Shown: piece by piece, positions 1 through 5,177 of the stretch
Position numbering within the stretch: the stretch's first letter is position 1
Layout: each line of letters opens with the position of its first letter
DNA from: Neisseria lactamica NS19
Lineage (GTDB): Bacteria > Pseudomonadota > Gammaproteobacteria > Burkholderiales > Neisseriaceae
Assembly: GCA_000193795.2 (NCBI GenBank)
Contig: AEPI01000130.1
Span: 1-5,700 of the forward strand
DNA: 5,700 nucleotides
Direction of reading: 5' to 3'
Position numbers and translations under genes: made by a program
The notes under the pieces: model-generated
Seen by the model: only the letters and a program-made list of their open reading frames with translations
What the model was told of the DNA's origin: nothing
Databases searched by the model: none

Positions 1-35
1 GTCACTTTGTCCTGATCTAAATTTAATCCACTATA
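1..35. repeat. Right end of a Correia repeat element (CREE/NEMIS), cut by the window edge
   Basis: The segment ends in TTAATCCACTATA (23-35), the terminal inverted repeat of Correia elements, and the preceding CTTTGTCCTGATCTAAATT matches the usual inner sequence with a few changes. Only one end is in the window; the rest lies to the left. Correia elements are known to insert at TA, to carry promoter-like ends and to form RNA hairpins cut by RNase III. Whether this copy does any of that cannot be seen. It directly abuts the dRS3 mosaic repeat. Confidence 0.85.
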
Positions 36-140
36 TCGTCATTCCCGCGAAAGCGGGAATCCGGAAGAGGGAAGCCGCAGGAATTTATCCGAAATGACTG
101 AAACTCGAAAAAACCGGATTTCCGCCTGCGCGAGAATGAC
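36..140. repeat. Neisserial intergenic mosaic element: dRS3 - RS - degenerate dRS3
   Basis: A perfect dRS3 copy of the form ATTCCC-N8-GGGAAT lies at 41-60. A second, decayed copy lies at 118-137 (ATTTCC...GAGAAT, one change in each arm). The roughly 57 bases between them, beginning CCGGAAGAGG and ending AAACCGG, form the RS spacer. dRS3 palindromes are known in meningococci as sites used by filamentous phage integrase and as recombination substrates. The element sits just downstream of the YafQ stop codon and may mark one border of the accessory block. Confidence 0.85.
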
Positions 141-150
141 GATTTATACT

Positions 151-423
151 TTATCCGAACAGCTCCGAATGCGTGCCTATCCTAAACAGGCAGATTTCAT
201 CGCCATCCTGTCTGTATATCAGCAGCATATCAGGCTTGATATGGCATTCCCGATAGCCGTGATAGTTGCCGGTAAGGCTATGGTCTTTGTACTTCTCGGG
301 TATCGGCTCGCCGTTTATCAGGCAGCCTGCAACGGTTATCCGGTCGTTGCCCGGCAAAATTTGCCACTGCTTTTTTGCATCTCTTTTGAACTGGTTGGCC
401 GGAACAAGCTCAAACCGGCTCAT
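151..423 (-). CDS. yafQ: YafQ-family mRNA interferase toxin
   Basis: This 90-residue protein is the toxin half of a DinJ/YafQ type II toxin-antitoxin pair. YafQ proteins are ribosome-associated endoribonucleases of the RelE fold that cut mRNA in the A site. The diagnostic block is present: YKDH (H48), L-x-G-x-x-x-GYRE-x-H (H61), KPD (D65), LLIY, and the C-terminal R-x-GTH-x-x-LFG (H85, F89). H48, H61, D65 and H85 match the known catalytic histidines and aspartate of E. coli YafQ, while M66 replaces the tryptophan found next to the aspartate there. The start codon overlaps the antitoxin stop in an ATGA, implying translational coupling. Full length and apparently intact. Function is inferred from family. 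Confidence 0.93.
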   Translation of the reverse strand: MSRFELVPANQFKRDAKKQWQILPGNDRITVAGCLINGEPIPEKYKDHSLTGNYHGYRECHIKPDMLLIYRQDGDEICLFRIGTHSELFG

Positions 424-707
424 TCTTCAAACTCCTGAATGTCTTTCACCATCTCTTCAAGGCTTGAATAGGCTTTCAGCCTGCCTGCCTTCCAGTCTGC
501 TTCTGCTTCTTCAATCGCTCTGCGGGTCGCGATATTGGGTACTCTTGCGTTGTGCTCAAACGAAAGTGGGATAGTCTGAGTTGCTGCTATCTGGTTAAAA
601 AACAGCTTAACCGCCTGCGCAGGTGTCATGCCATAGCTTTCAATCACAGGGAATGCCCGCTCTTTCAGGCTCTCGTCCATGCGGATGTTGAAATTGATTG
701 CGCCCAT
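420..707 (-). CDS. dinJ: RelB/DinJ-family antitoxin
   Basis: This 95-residue protein is the antitoxin partner of the downstream YafQ-like toxin. The N-terminal INFNIRMDESLKERA segment is the ribbon-helix-helix DNA-binding part typical of DinJ, followed by the GMTPAQAVKLFFNQIA helix pair. The acidic C-terminal half (about residues 60-95, ending IQEFEE) would wrap the toxin. An upstream in-frame ATG at 722 would add five residues, but its leader (GTTTTACTTTT) has no ribosome binding site. GGAG at 720-717 lies nine bases before the ATG at 707, so 707 is chosen. Family members bind their own promoter, which fits the inverted repeat just upstream. Intact. Confidence 0.92.
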   Translation of the reverse strand: MGAINFNIRMDESLKERAFPVIESYGMTPAQAVKLFFNQIAATQTIPLSFEHNARVPNIATRRAIEEAEADWKAGRLKAYSSLEEMVKDIQEFEE

Positions 708-724
708 CTGATTTATCTCCATAA

Positions 725-763
725 AAGTAAAACAATAATAAAACTTATGTTTTACTTATGCAA
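725..763 (-). promoter_or_regulatory. dinJ-yafQ promoter with overlapping inverted-repeat operator
   Basis: On the minus strand a TTGCAT box (763-758) and a TATTAT box (740-735) are 17 bases apart, about 28 bases before the dinJ start. Nine-base arms AAGTAAAAC (725-733) and GTTTTACTT (749-757) form an inverted repeat that lies over the spacer and just past the -10 box. This is the expected layout for repression by the DinJ/YafQ complex. The -10 is good (5 of 6) and the -35 is weak. Boxes were read by eye and not tested. Confidence 0.65.
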
Positions 764-784
764 GATTATTCTTAACCCTGCCGG

Positions 785-1092
785 GTGTTGCAGCGCGGTT
801 TCCTTGATTTCCAATTTAAAAATCAGAATAAAATGAAACAGTTTTGCGGCTGCTCGCGTTTTGTATTCAACCACGCTTTGGATTATCGGAACAAACAGTA
901 CGAAGCAGACAAACCGTTCAAATTCAGTTACAGCAAAATCGCGGATTTGCCGTCCGTATGGAAACGTGAATTAACTTGGTTAGAAGATTGCCATAGTCAA
1001 GTTTTGCAGCAGTCGTTAAGGGAACTTGAAAATGCGTTCAAAAACTTTTTTCAGAAACGTCCCGACCTTCCCGAAATTCAAGAGTAAGGGCG
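785..1092 (+). pseudogene. tnpB: IS200/IS605-type TnpB, N-terminal fragment
   Basis: The plus-strand frame encodes an RNA-guided nuclease (TnpB/OrfB) N-terminus: KMKQFCGCSRFVFNHAL, Y-R-N-K-Q, then KRELTWLEDCHSQVLQQSLRELENAFKNFF, the usual OrfB helix-turn-helix region. No convincing start codon is visible. GTG at 785 is only the first possible one, and recognisable similarity begins near 803. Around 1071-1075 the frame slips by one base: the original frame stops at 1087, while the next frame continues the family text FPKFKSKG up to 1090. After 1092 the sequence becomes the right end of an oppositely oriented element. Only about 90 of roughly 370 residues survive, without any RuvC residue, so the fragment is dead. 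Confidence 0.85.
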
Positions 1093-1240
1093 TTGACATC
1101 CTCCCTGTCCTAAAGGACGGGGATTCCTACCAGTCCCCCACGCTTTGCGCGGGCTACTCTCGGTGGGTTCTTGTTGCTGACCTCTCAATGAAGTTCACTT
1201 CACAAGCTCTACGGCTGTGTCCCAGCCTGATATTTACGCT
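1093..1240 (-). ncRNA. Omega-RNA scaffold / right end of an IS200/IS605-type element
   Basis: The non-coding stretch after the tnpB C-terminus has the layout of a TnpB guide RNA and transposon right end. Hairpins visible on either strand are TGAAG-TTCA-CTTCA (1189-1202), a 7-bp stem at 1137-1153 with a 3-base loop, and a stem at 1102-1123 closed by GTCC-loop-GGAC. The last one lies in the familiar right-end text with CCCCGTCCTTTAGGAC on the minus strand. The minus strand then ends in TCAA (1096-1093), a cleavage-site type tetramer of this family. The adjoining bases (1092 downward) would be the guide segment. Expression is not shown, and the partner nuclease here is truncated. Confidence 0.65.
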
Positions 1241-1800
1241 TGGACGATAGCTCGCCCACGCTCCAAAATATTTAATGCCCCAACCACATCCGCATTTTCC
1301 GTATAGCCGCATTCTACGCATCCAAAATCAGCCTGCGTTTGGCGATTTTCCTTCGCGGTATAACCGCAACAAGGACAAGTTCTGCTTGTATTTTGCGGCG
1401 GTACGGCAAACAAAAACCCGCCATTCCAAGCCAATTTATATGCCAACTGCCGTCTGAACTCGAACCAAGATTTGTCTAGTATCGCCCGGTTTAAACCTGA
1501 TTTCTGTTTCACATTCTTGCCGTGTTCTTCTGCTGTGCCTTTGGCTGATTTGGATATAGCCGACACCTGTAAATCTTCAACATAGATCATCGCGTGGTTT
1601 TTGCTGATTTTGCTTGAAGTTTGGTGCAAGAAGTCTTTACGGCAGTTGGCGGTTTTGTGGTGCAGTTTGGCGATTTTGGCTTTCAGTTTTTGCCAATTTT
1701 TAGAAAATTTGGTCTTGTTTTTGAAACGCTTTTGCAGTTTTGCCAGCTTGCCTTTGTGGGTTTTAAAGGCATTCAACGGTTAGAAACCGCTACCGTATGG
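1234..1800 (-). pseudogene. tnpB: IS200/IS605-type TnpB, C-terminal fragment
   Basis: The frame from 1776 to 1234 carries the C-terminal 180 residues of a TnpB nuclease: a basic helical region (KLAKLQKRFKNKTKFSKNW), the RuvC-II glutamate in IYVEDLQV (E67 of the fragment), the zinc ribbon TCPCCG (C134, C137) and CVECG (C153, C156), and the RuvC-III aspartate in NADVVGALNI (D163). TTG at 1776 is an internal leucine codon, not a true start. In the same frame a TAA at 1785-1783 blocks the preceding codons, and similarity fades by about 1800, just before the tacT stop. The N-terminal half with the first RuvC aspartate is missing, so it cannot work as a nuclease. A DNA uptake core lies inside it. 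Confidence 0.88.
1449..1458 (+). other. DNA uptake sequence core (GCCGTCTGAA)
   Basis: An exact 10-base neisserial uptake core lies inside the tnpB C-terminal fragment, where its complement encodes Phe-Arg-Arg-Gln. The core is bound by the pilin ComP during natural transformation. Its presence within a mobile-element gene suggests that the element has long resided in Neisseria. Confidence 0.9.
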
Positions 1801-1814
1801 TGCGGAAAAAGGGA

Positions 1815-1832
1815 TTAGCGAAGATTCGCTAA
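1815..1832. terminator. Perfect hairpin at the tacT stop codon, possible weak terminator
   Basis: TTAGCGAA (1815-1822) and TTCGCTAA (1825-1832) are perfect complements around two bases. The repeat begins with the stop codon of tacT. On the minus strand it is followed by TCCC and then TTTTT (1810-1806), so it could end tacAT transcription. The stem is only about half G+C and the T run is offset by four bases, so termination is uncertain. Confidence 0.45.
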
Positions 1833-2306
1833 AGGGAAAAATAGATGCTCGGCAGCATCTTCGAAAGAAGTAAAGCCGAAATGCCTGTAAAAGCCGATGG
1901 CAGCTTCGTCTTTTGCCTCCACAATCAACGCATACGCGGCGATTTCTGCTTTACTGATACGTTTGAGTGCATCAGCCAAAAGTAAAGAACCCAGTCCAAA
2001 GCCGCCATATTTTCCATCTACCGCCAAACGGCCCATCAGCACTGCAGGAACCGTAGGGTATCTGGGCAGTTTTTTACGAAAACCGGCGGGTATATTACTT
2101 AGGGCAACTCCTGTTGCGGCCAATGTATAGTAGCCAAGAATTTGACCGTCGGATGTAACCGCGACAAAACAAGTAGCGACTTTCCGTTTTACGTCTTGCG
2201 AAACCTGTTTTTGCAGATAGCGGTTTAAAGATTCGGAAGGGCACTCAAATGCTTTGCGGTCATCAGCAGCGTCAAGGAGGCGGATTCGGAAGTCCGGTAA
2301 CGGCAT
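1815..2306 (-). CDS. tacT: TacT-like GNAT acetyltransferase toxin
   Basis: This 163-residue protein is the toxin of a DUF1778/GNAT type II pair. Family members (TacT, AtaT, KacT) acetylate the amino acid on charged tRNAs and stop translation. Visible features are the opening FRIRLLDAADDRKAFECPSE, the CFVAV and LGYYTLA strands, the acetyl-CoA loop RLAVDGKYGGFGLG (R93 to G106), the IVEAKDEAAIGFY segment, and Y140 in FYRHFGF, the usual catalytic tyrosine. The ATG at 2306 is chosen because GGGAG (2316-2312) lies five bases upstream and because it follows the antitoxin stop by one base. The ATG at 2330 would add eight residues unlike the family. Intact. The molecular target here is inferred. Confidence 0.92.
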   Translation of the reverse strand: MPLPDFRIRLLDAADDRKAFECPSESLNRYLQKQVSQDVKRKVATCFVAVTSDGQILGYYTLAATGVALSNIPAGFRKKLPRYPTVPAVLMGRLAVDGKYGGFGLGSLLLADALKRISKAEIAAYALIVEAKDEAAIGFYRHFGFTSFEDAAEHLFFPLANLR

Positions 2307-2307
2307 C

Positions 2308-2586
2308 TTATCTCCCGAACAGTTCGTCATGTTTTTCCAATGCTTTACTCAATGCCCCATTCGGTTTGGACGGATTGAGCAGGGCTTGGGCAAACTGAAG
2401 TTGGTCACGTTCGGACAGCATCAGAATTTCCGCATCGGCAACTGCTTTTTGGGCAGCCTCACGGGCAGCACTGATAACAAATTCGGACATACTGCGTCCT
2501 TGAAGTTCCGCAGCGTGTTTAAGTAAAGCACGGGTATCCGAACTTATTCTTGCTTCAAAACGGCAATCAGCATATGTAGTAGCCAT
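2308..2586 (-). CDS. tacA: TacA-like DUF1778 antitoxin
   Basis: This 92-residue protein is the antitoxin for the adjacent GNAT toxin. FEARISSDTRALLKHAAELQ followed by GRSMSEFVISAAREAA is the ribbon-helix-helix pattern of DUF1778. The middle ILMLSERDQLQFAQALLNP and the C-terminal ALEKHDELFG are the toxin-binding tail seen throughout the family. The first ATG (2592) is only one base from the AGGAG ribosome site (2598-2594), too close to be used, whereas the ATG at 2586 is seven bases away and is taken as the start. The stop lies one base before the toxin start, so the two genes form a tight operon. Intact. Such antitoxins repress their own promoter. Confidence 0.92.
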   Translation of the reverse strand: MATTYADCRFEARISSDTRALLKHAAELQGRSMSEFVISAAREAAQKAVADAEILMLSERDQLQFAQALLNPSKPNGALSKALEKHDELFGR

Positions 2587-2611
2587 GAACATACTCCTAA
2601 ATTATTTCTAG

Positions 2612-2640
2612 ATTGTACGGCTGATTACCGTACAAAACAA
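2612..2640 (-). promoter_or_regulatory. tacAT promoter covered by a palindromic operator
   Basis: On the minus strand TTGTTT (2640-2635) and TACAAT (2617-2612) are spaced by exactly 17 bases, a good sigma-70 promoter about 25 bases before the tacA start. A perfect inverted repeat TTGTACGG / CCGTACAA (2613-2620 and 2628-2635, seven bases between) fills the spacer and reaches into both boxes. Binding of TacA or the TacA-TacT complex here would block RNA polymerase, as known for the family. The assignment of binder to site is inference. Confidence 0.72.
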
Positions 2641-2669
2641 GATATGAAAGGGTATTTTGTAGAAAACAT

Positions 2670-2699
2670 CGTATGCTCCTTAAGTAAAGGAGATATACG
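2670..2699. other. Imperfect inverted repeat upstream of tacAT
   Basis: CTCCTT (2676-2681) pairs with AAGGAG (2687-2692) across five bases, and the flanking CGTAT (2670-2674) pairs with ATACG (2695-2699). It lies between the tacAT promoter and the IS1016 end. It may be a second operator, an RNA hairpin, or a leftover of the sequence that stood here before the IS arrived. No T run follows it on either strand, so a terminator is unlikely. Confidence 0.45.
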
Positions 2700-2733
2700 G
2701 TTGTTGGAAAAAAGGGGCTGTACTAGATAAGCC

Positions 2734-3385
2734 CTAAATTCCACACCATCTACGCAGCACTTTAAGCTGTTCAGACGGTGTACCAAAGTTAAAACGAAAC
2801 TCGCATTCTTTCAAGAATAATGGGAAAGACTTGCGGTCAATTCCATTGTATTTGCGCAGAACACGTTTCGCCTGATTCCAAAAATTCTCAATGTCGTTGA
2901 TGTGGTTTTGTCTGTCGGCAAACAGTTTGCTGTGGTTAATGCGGTGGTGGGTAAATCCGCTTACATCCAACACATCATAGCTGCTCAAGCAATCAGTATA
3001 AACAATACCATCAGGCATGATTTTCTTTGTGATAACAGGCAGTAAGGTTTCTCTTTTGGCGTTTTCAACCACTACGGTATAGACCTTGCCGCCGCGTTTA
3101 AGAACGCCAAAGACAGCTACTTTTCCTGCCGCACCGCGTCCGCGTTTGCCTTTGCGATGTCCGCCGAAGTAACGCTCATCTGGCTCAACCGTACCATCAA
3201 AAACCGTATCGGCTTCCAATGAAAGATAGTAGCTGATGACTTCGCGGATTTTGCGGTAGAACAGTGCTGCCGAATTGGGGTGAATGCCCAACAAATCAGC
3301 AGCCGAACGGGCGGTTACTTCAAGTACAAAAAATTGGAGCAACTTTTTTTGTATACTTTTTTAGTTTACAATGAGTTATATTCAT
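2734..3385 (-). pseudogene. IS1016-type DDE transposase, frameshifted near its N-terminus
   Basis: The open part (3342-2734, 202 residues) is a full ISXO2/IS1595-type transposase body. The catalytic triad is present as D55 in VEPDERYFGG, D117 in IVYTDCLSSYD and E152 in NDIENFWNQAKR, followed by VLRKYNGIDRK and FRFNFGTP. TTG at 3342 is an internal leucine codon of LLQFFVLEV, not a start. The natural ATG appears to be at 3385 (MNITHCKLKKY...), but that frame meets the body one base out of register at a run of seven A (3350-3344). With six A the reading continues exactly as MNITHCKLKKYTKKLLQFF. Either the gene is off, or slippage on the run makes some protein, or the base is an error. Confidence 0.85.
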
Positions 3386-3389
3386 TTTT

Positions 3390-3407
3390 GCAGTCTAATA
3401 TGACTGC
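3390..3407 (-). promoter_or_regulatory. Hairpin just upstream of the IS1016 transposase start
   Basis: GCAGTC and GACTGC are perfect six-base complements around six bases, lying between the terminal inverted repeat and the ATG at 3385, with only AAAA between hairpin and start. No Shine-Dalgarno sequence is visible. In RNA read through from outside, the hairpin could shield the start codon, a device known from other insertion sequences. That role is inference. Confidence 0.45.
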
Positions 3408-3444
3408 TTATCTAGTACAGCCCCTAAAGTTAAGTCCGCCTTCC

Positions 3445-3558
3445 AACCCAATCGGGTCCTGATTCACAAACCTCCCGGCATCAGGTTCGTAATACCTGAA
3501 GAAATTATAATGCAACCCCGTCTCACGGTCGCAATACTGGTTTTGAAGTCGGAAAGGC
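3445..3558. repeat. Rhs core-end direct repeat, copy 1
   Basis: This stretch aligns without gaps of note to 5587-5700 at an offset of 2142 bases. It starts AACCCAATCGGGTCCTGATT and encodes the same LQNQY-to-DPIGL block. Differences are scattered and mostly at third codon positions. The two copies lie in the same orientation and flank the immunity gene and the toxin tip, so recombination between them would delete both. Confidence 0.85.
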
Positions 3559-3906
3559 TGATGCGCCGTTCCCGTTATGTTCGTCTCACTCTTCAGTTTG
3601 CCCCAACCGTAATGATCTCCGAACCAAACCAGGTTGCCGTCCTTATCGGTCATCTCTCTAGGGATGCCGATTTGGTCGCAGTGGAAGTAGCAGGTTTTCT
3701 GTTTGCTTTCGCCTTCTTCGGTTGTCCAATTGCGGACTTGCGCCAATGGTTCGTAGGAATCCGGATCGGTGTAGATATAGGTATATCTGCCGTCCGGGTG
3801 AACTTCCTGCAAGAGGCGGCTGCCGTCCCAAACGAATCCGGTTTCCTCTTCCAGGCCGTTCCCGCTTAAATCATGCGGGAATGACGTTTCTGAAACTTTT
3901 CCCTCT

Positions 3907-3918
3907 TTCAGACGGCCT
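3907..3918 (-). other. DNA uptake sequence (AGGCCGTCTGAA), inside Rhs cassette
   Basis: The complement reads AGGCCGTCTGAA, a 12-base AG-DUS variant with an exact 10-base core at 3916-3907. It lies in the codons for Gly-Arg-Leu-Lys of the Rhs cassette and would favour uptake of this DNA by natural transformation. Confidence 0.9.
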
Positions 3919-4137
3919 TTGCCTATCCTTCTGCCCAAAGCATCGTAGCTGTACGCCCAAGTTTCTTTTGTGCCGTCTTTCTTGAATATTTCCGCTTTAA
4001 CCGGTTGGTCGTGCAGGTCGTAGAAATAGTTCTGTACTTCGCCGTCGGCCAGTTCGCGGTGGATGAGGTTGCCGAAGCGGTCGTAGTAATAGGTCGTGCC
4101 GTTGTAGGTTTTCAGGCGGTTGTCGGGGACGGCATTG

Positions 4138-4149
4138 AGGCCGTCTGAA
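4138..4149 (+). other. DNA uptake sequence (AGGCCGTCTGAA), near the start of the Rhs cassette
   Basis: An exact core GCCGTCTGAA (4140-4149) is preceded by AG. With the inverted copy at 3907-3918 it gives the Rhs cassette two uptake signals within about 240 bases, a density that would help the cassette move between strains. Confidence 0.88.
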
Positions 4150-4364
4150 AGCGGCGCGGTCGTTTTGCCCTCTCCCACGGAAGAGGGGGTAGGGTATGGT
4201 GTCGGAGATAACTTTGTCGTCGAGGCTAATTTAGATGTTTTCGTTTCAGTCGAAGTAAATAAAGATTTGAGTATAGAGTTAAAGCTCATCTAAAGATTTA
4301 AATAAAATCAATTGCTATTATGTCTTGATACAATTATATATGACATTTAAATCATTAATGCTAT

Positions 4365-5176
4365 TTATCCAAATTTCTTTAGTAGCATTTTTCTAATTTT
4401 TGAAAACTTTTTAGATGAATTATTCTTGATTCCGATATAGAATTCGTCATCAATTATATTTTGATTCAATAAAATTTTTTTAACATACGGAATAACCTTC
4501 GTAGAGTCAATTGAAATTAAAAATGAAACTATCTCATGGTAAATATAAGAAGTTTCATTAAAATCTTTTAGCTTCCTAATTAATAGAGTTTCAATTGAAT
4601 TTGATTTATAACCCTTCTCTTTTAAAGCATATAAAGCCCATGATAATATCTTAGGATTTTTTTATTTAAATTTCTGATTAGATAGTCTTTTATATATTCC
4701 CTTTCTGGAAGATATACAGAACTAAATGCAACAGAAATAATAATAGAATACTTATTTAAACTCCATATCAAATCTATCTCTTTTTCTATGTTAGAAAACG
4801 CTTTTTCTCCTAAATTGTAATCACGAAATAGGTATCCCAATGATGAAATTGCAGATGATTTAACTCTTATACTTTTATCATTGTGTATAAAGCAAATTAA
4901 TATTGATAGAATTTCTTTAAGTTGAATGTCATTAAGTTTGATTTGAAACTGCCCTAAAATAAATATTGCAATTTCTCTATGTCGACTATATCTGCTTGTT
5001 AATAGTATATTTTTAATATTATCTTTAATTTCACTATACTCATAAAATTGTAACCTTTTTGCTGCTTCATATTGAAAAACAGTATTTGAATTAAGTATTT
5101 TTTTGAATAATTCCTTAATTGATAATTGCTTACATACTAAAAAAGCATCAAAACTTGAAATTTCTTTGCCTGCCAT
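4365..5176 (-). pseudogene. HEAT-repeat-like putative immunity protein, frameshifted at an A7 run
   Basis: The ATG at 5176 lies one base after the Rhs toxin stop, with AGGA about ten bases before it. Position and coupling are those of a polymorphic-toxin immunity gene. The first frame runs 184 residues to a stop at 4622. It shows repeated pairs of amphipathic helices such as SRHREIAIFILGQFQ (64-78), DKSIRVKSSAISSLGYLF (100-117) and NKYSIIISVAFSSVYL (141-156), a HEAT-like pattern. At seven A (4663-4657) the frame is lost. One added A gives NKKNPKILSWALYALKEKG and continues the helical repeats to a TAA at 4367-4365, 270 residues in all. The region is markedly AT-rich compared with the Rhs cores on each side. 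Immunity is inferred from position. The gene may be phase-variable, truncated or carry a sequence error. Confidence 0.75.
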
Positions 5177-5177
5177 A

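Larger units (their letters stand above)
2714..3424 (-). mobile_element. IS1016-type insertion sequence (IS1595 family)
   Basis: This 711-base element is bounded by perfect 19-base inverted repeats starting GGGGCTGTACTAGATAAGC, at 2714-2732 and, in complement, 3406-3424. It holds one transposase gene on the minus strand. The 8 bases flanking each end (GGAAAAAA on the left, TAAAGTTA on the right) do not match, so there is no target duplication. Its right end interrupts an Rhs coding frame and supplies that frame's stop codon. Its left end adjoins the tacAT upstream region. Confidence 0.92.
3408..4289 (-). pseudogene. Orphan Rhs core cassette, toxin tip removed by IS1016
   Basis: The frame encodes 293 residues of an Rhs core end. 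Visible are YD-repeat text (YYYDRFGNLIHRE at 68-80, SYDALGRRIGKG at 114-125), the RHS signature HCDQIGIPREMTDKDGNLVWFG (203-224), and the junction block LQNQYCDRETGLHYNFFRYYEP ending in NQDPIGLEGG (277-285). After LNF (288) the next codons come from the IS1016 repeat and give RGCTR and a stop, so the C-terminal toxin domain is gone. The first roughly 28 residues come from AT-rich DNA unlike Rhs, and no ribosome site precedes the ATG at 4289, so independent expression is unlikely. This is best read as a silent cassette that could exchange with the Rhs gene to its right by homologous recombination. Confidence 0.85.

Noticed and set aside
94..574. Plus-strand open frames opposite dinJ-yafQ
   Set aside because: They lie antisense to two well-supported genes, have no family-like text and no ribosome sites.
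1093..1240. CRISPR-like or riboswitch structure
   Set aside because: There are several hairpins but no regularly spaced direct repeats. The text matches an IS200/IS605 right end instead.
1026..1250. Plus-strand frame of 74 codons across the tnpB junction
   Set aside because: Its first part is the frame-shifted end of the tnpB N-terminal piece and the rest is non-coding transposon right end.
1601..1818. Plus-strand hydrophobic open frames opposite the tnpB C-terminus
   Set aside because: They look like membrane proteins only because they are the complement of a Lys-rich coding region.
2770..2779. DNA uptake sequence in the IS1016 transposase
   Set aside because: TTCAGACGGT matches the complement of the core at only nine of ten bases.
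3510..3985. Plus-strand frames of 119 and 87 codons opposite the Rhs cassette
   Set aside because: They are antisense to clear Rhs repeat coding text and have no recognisable content.
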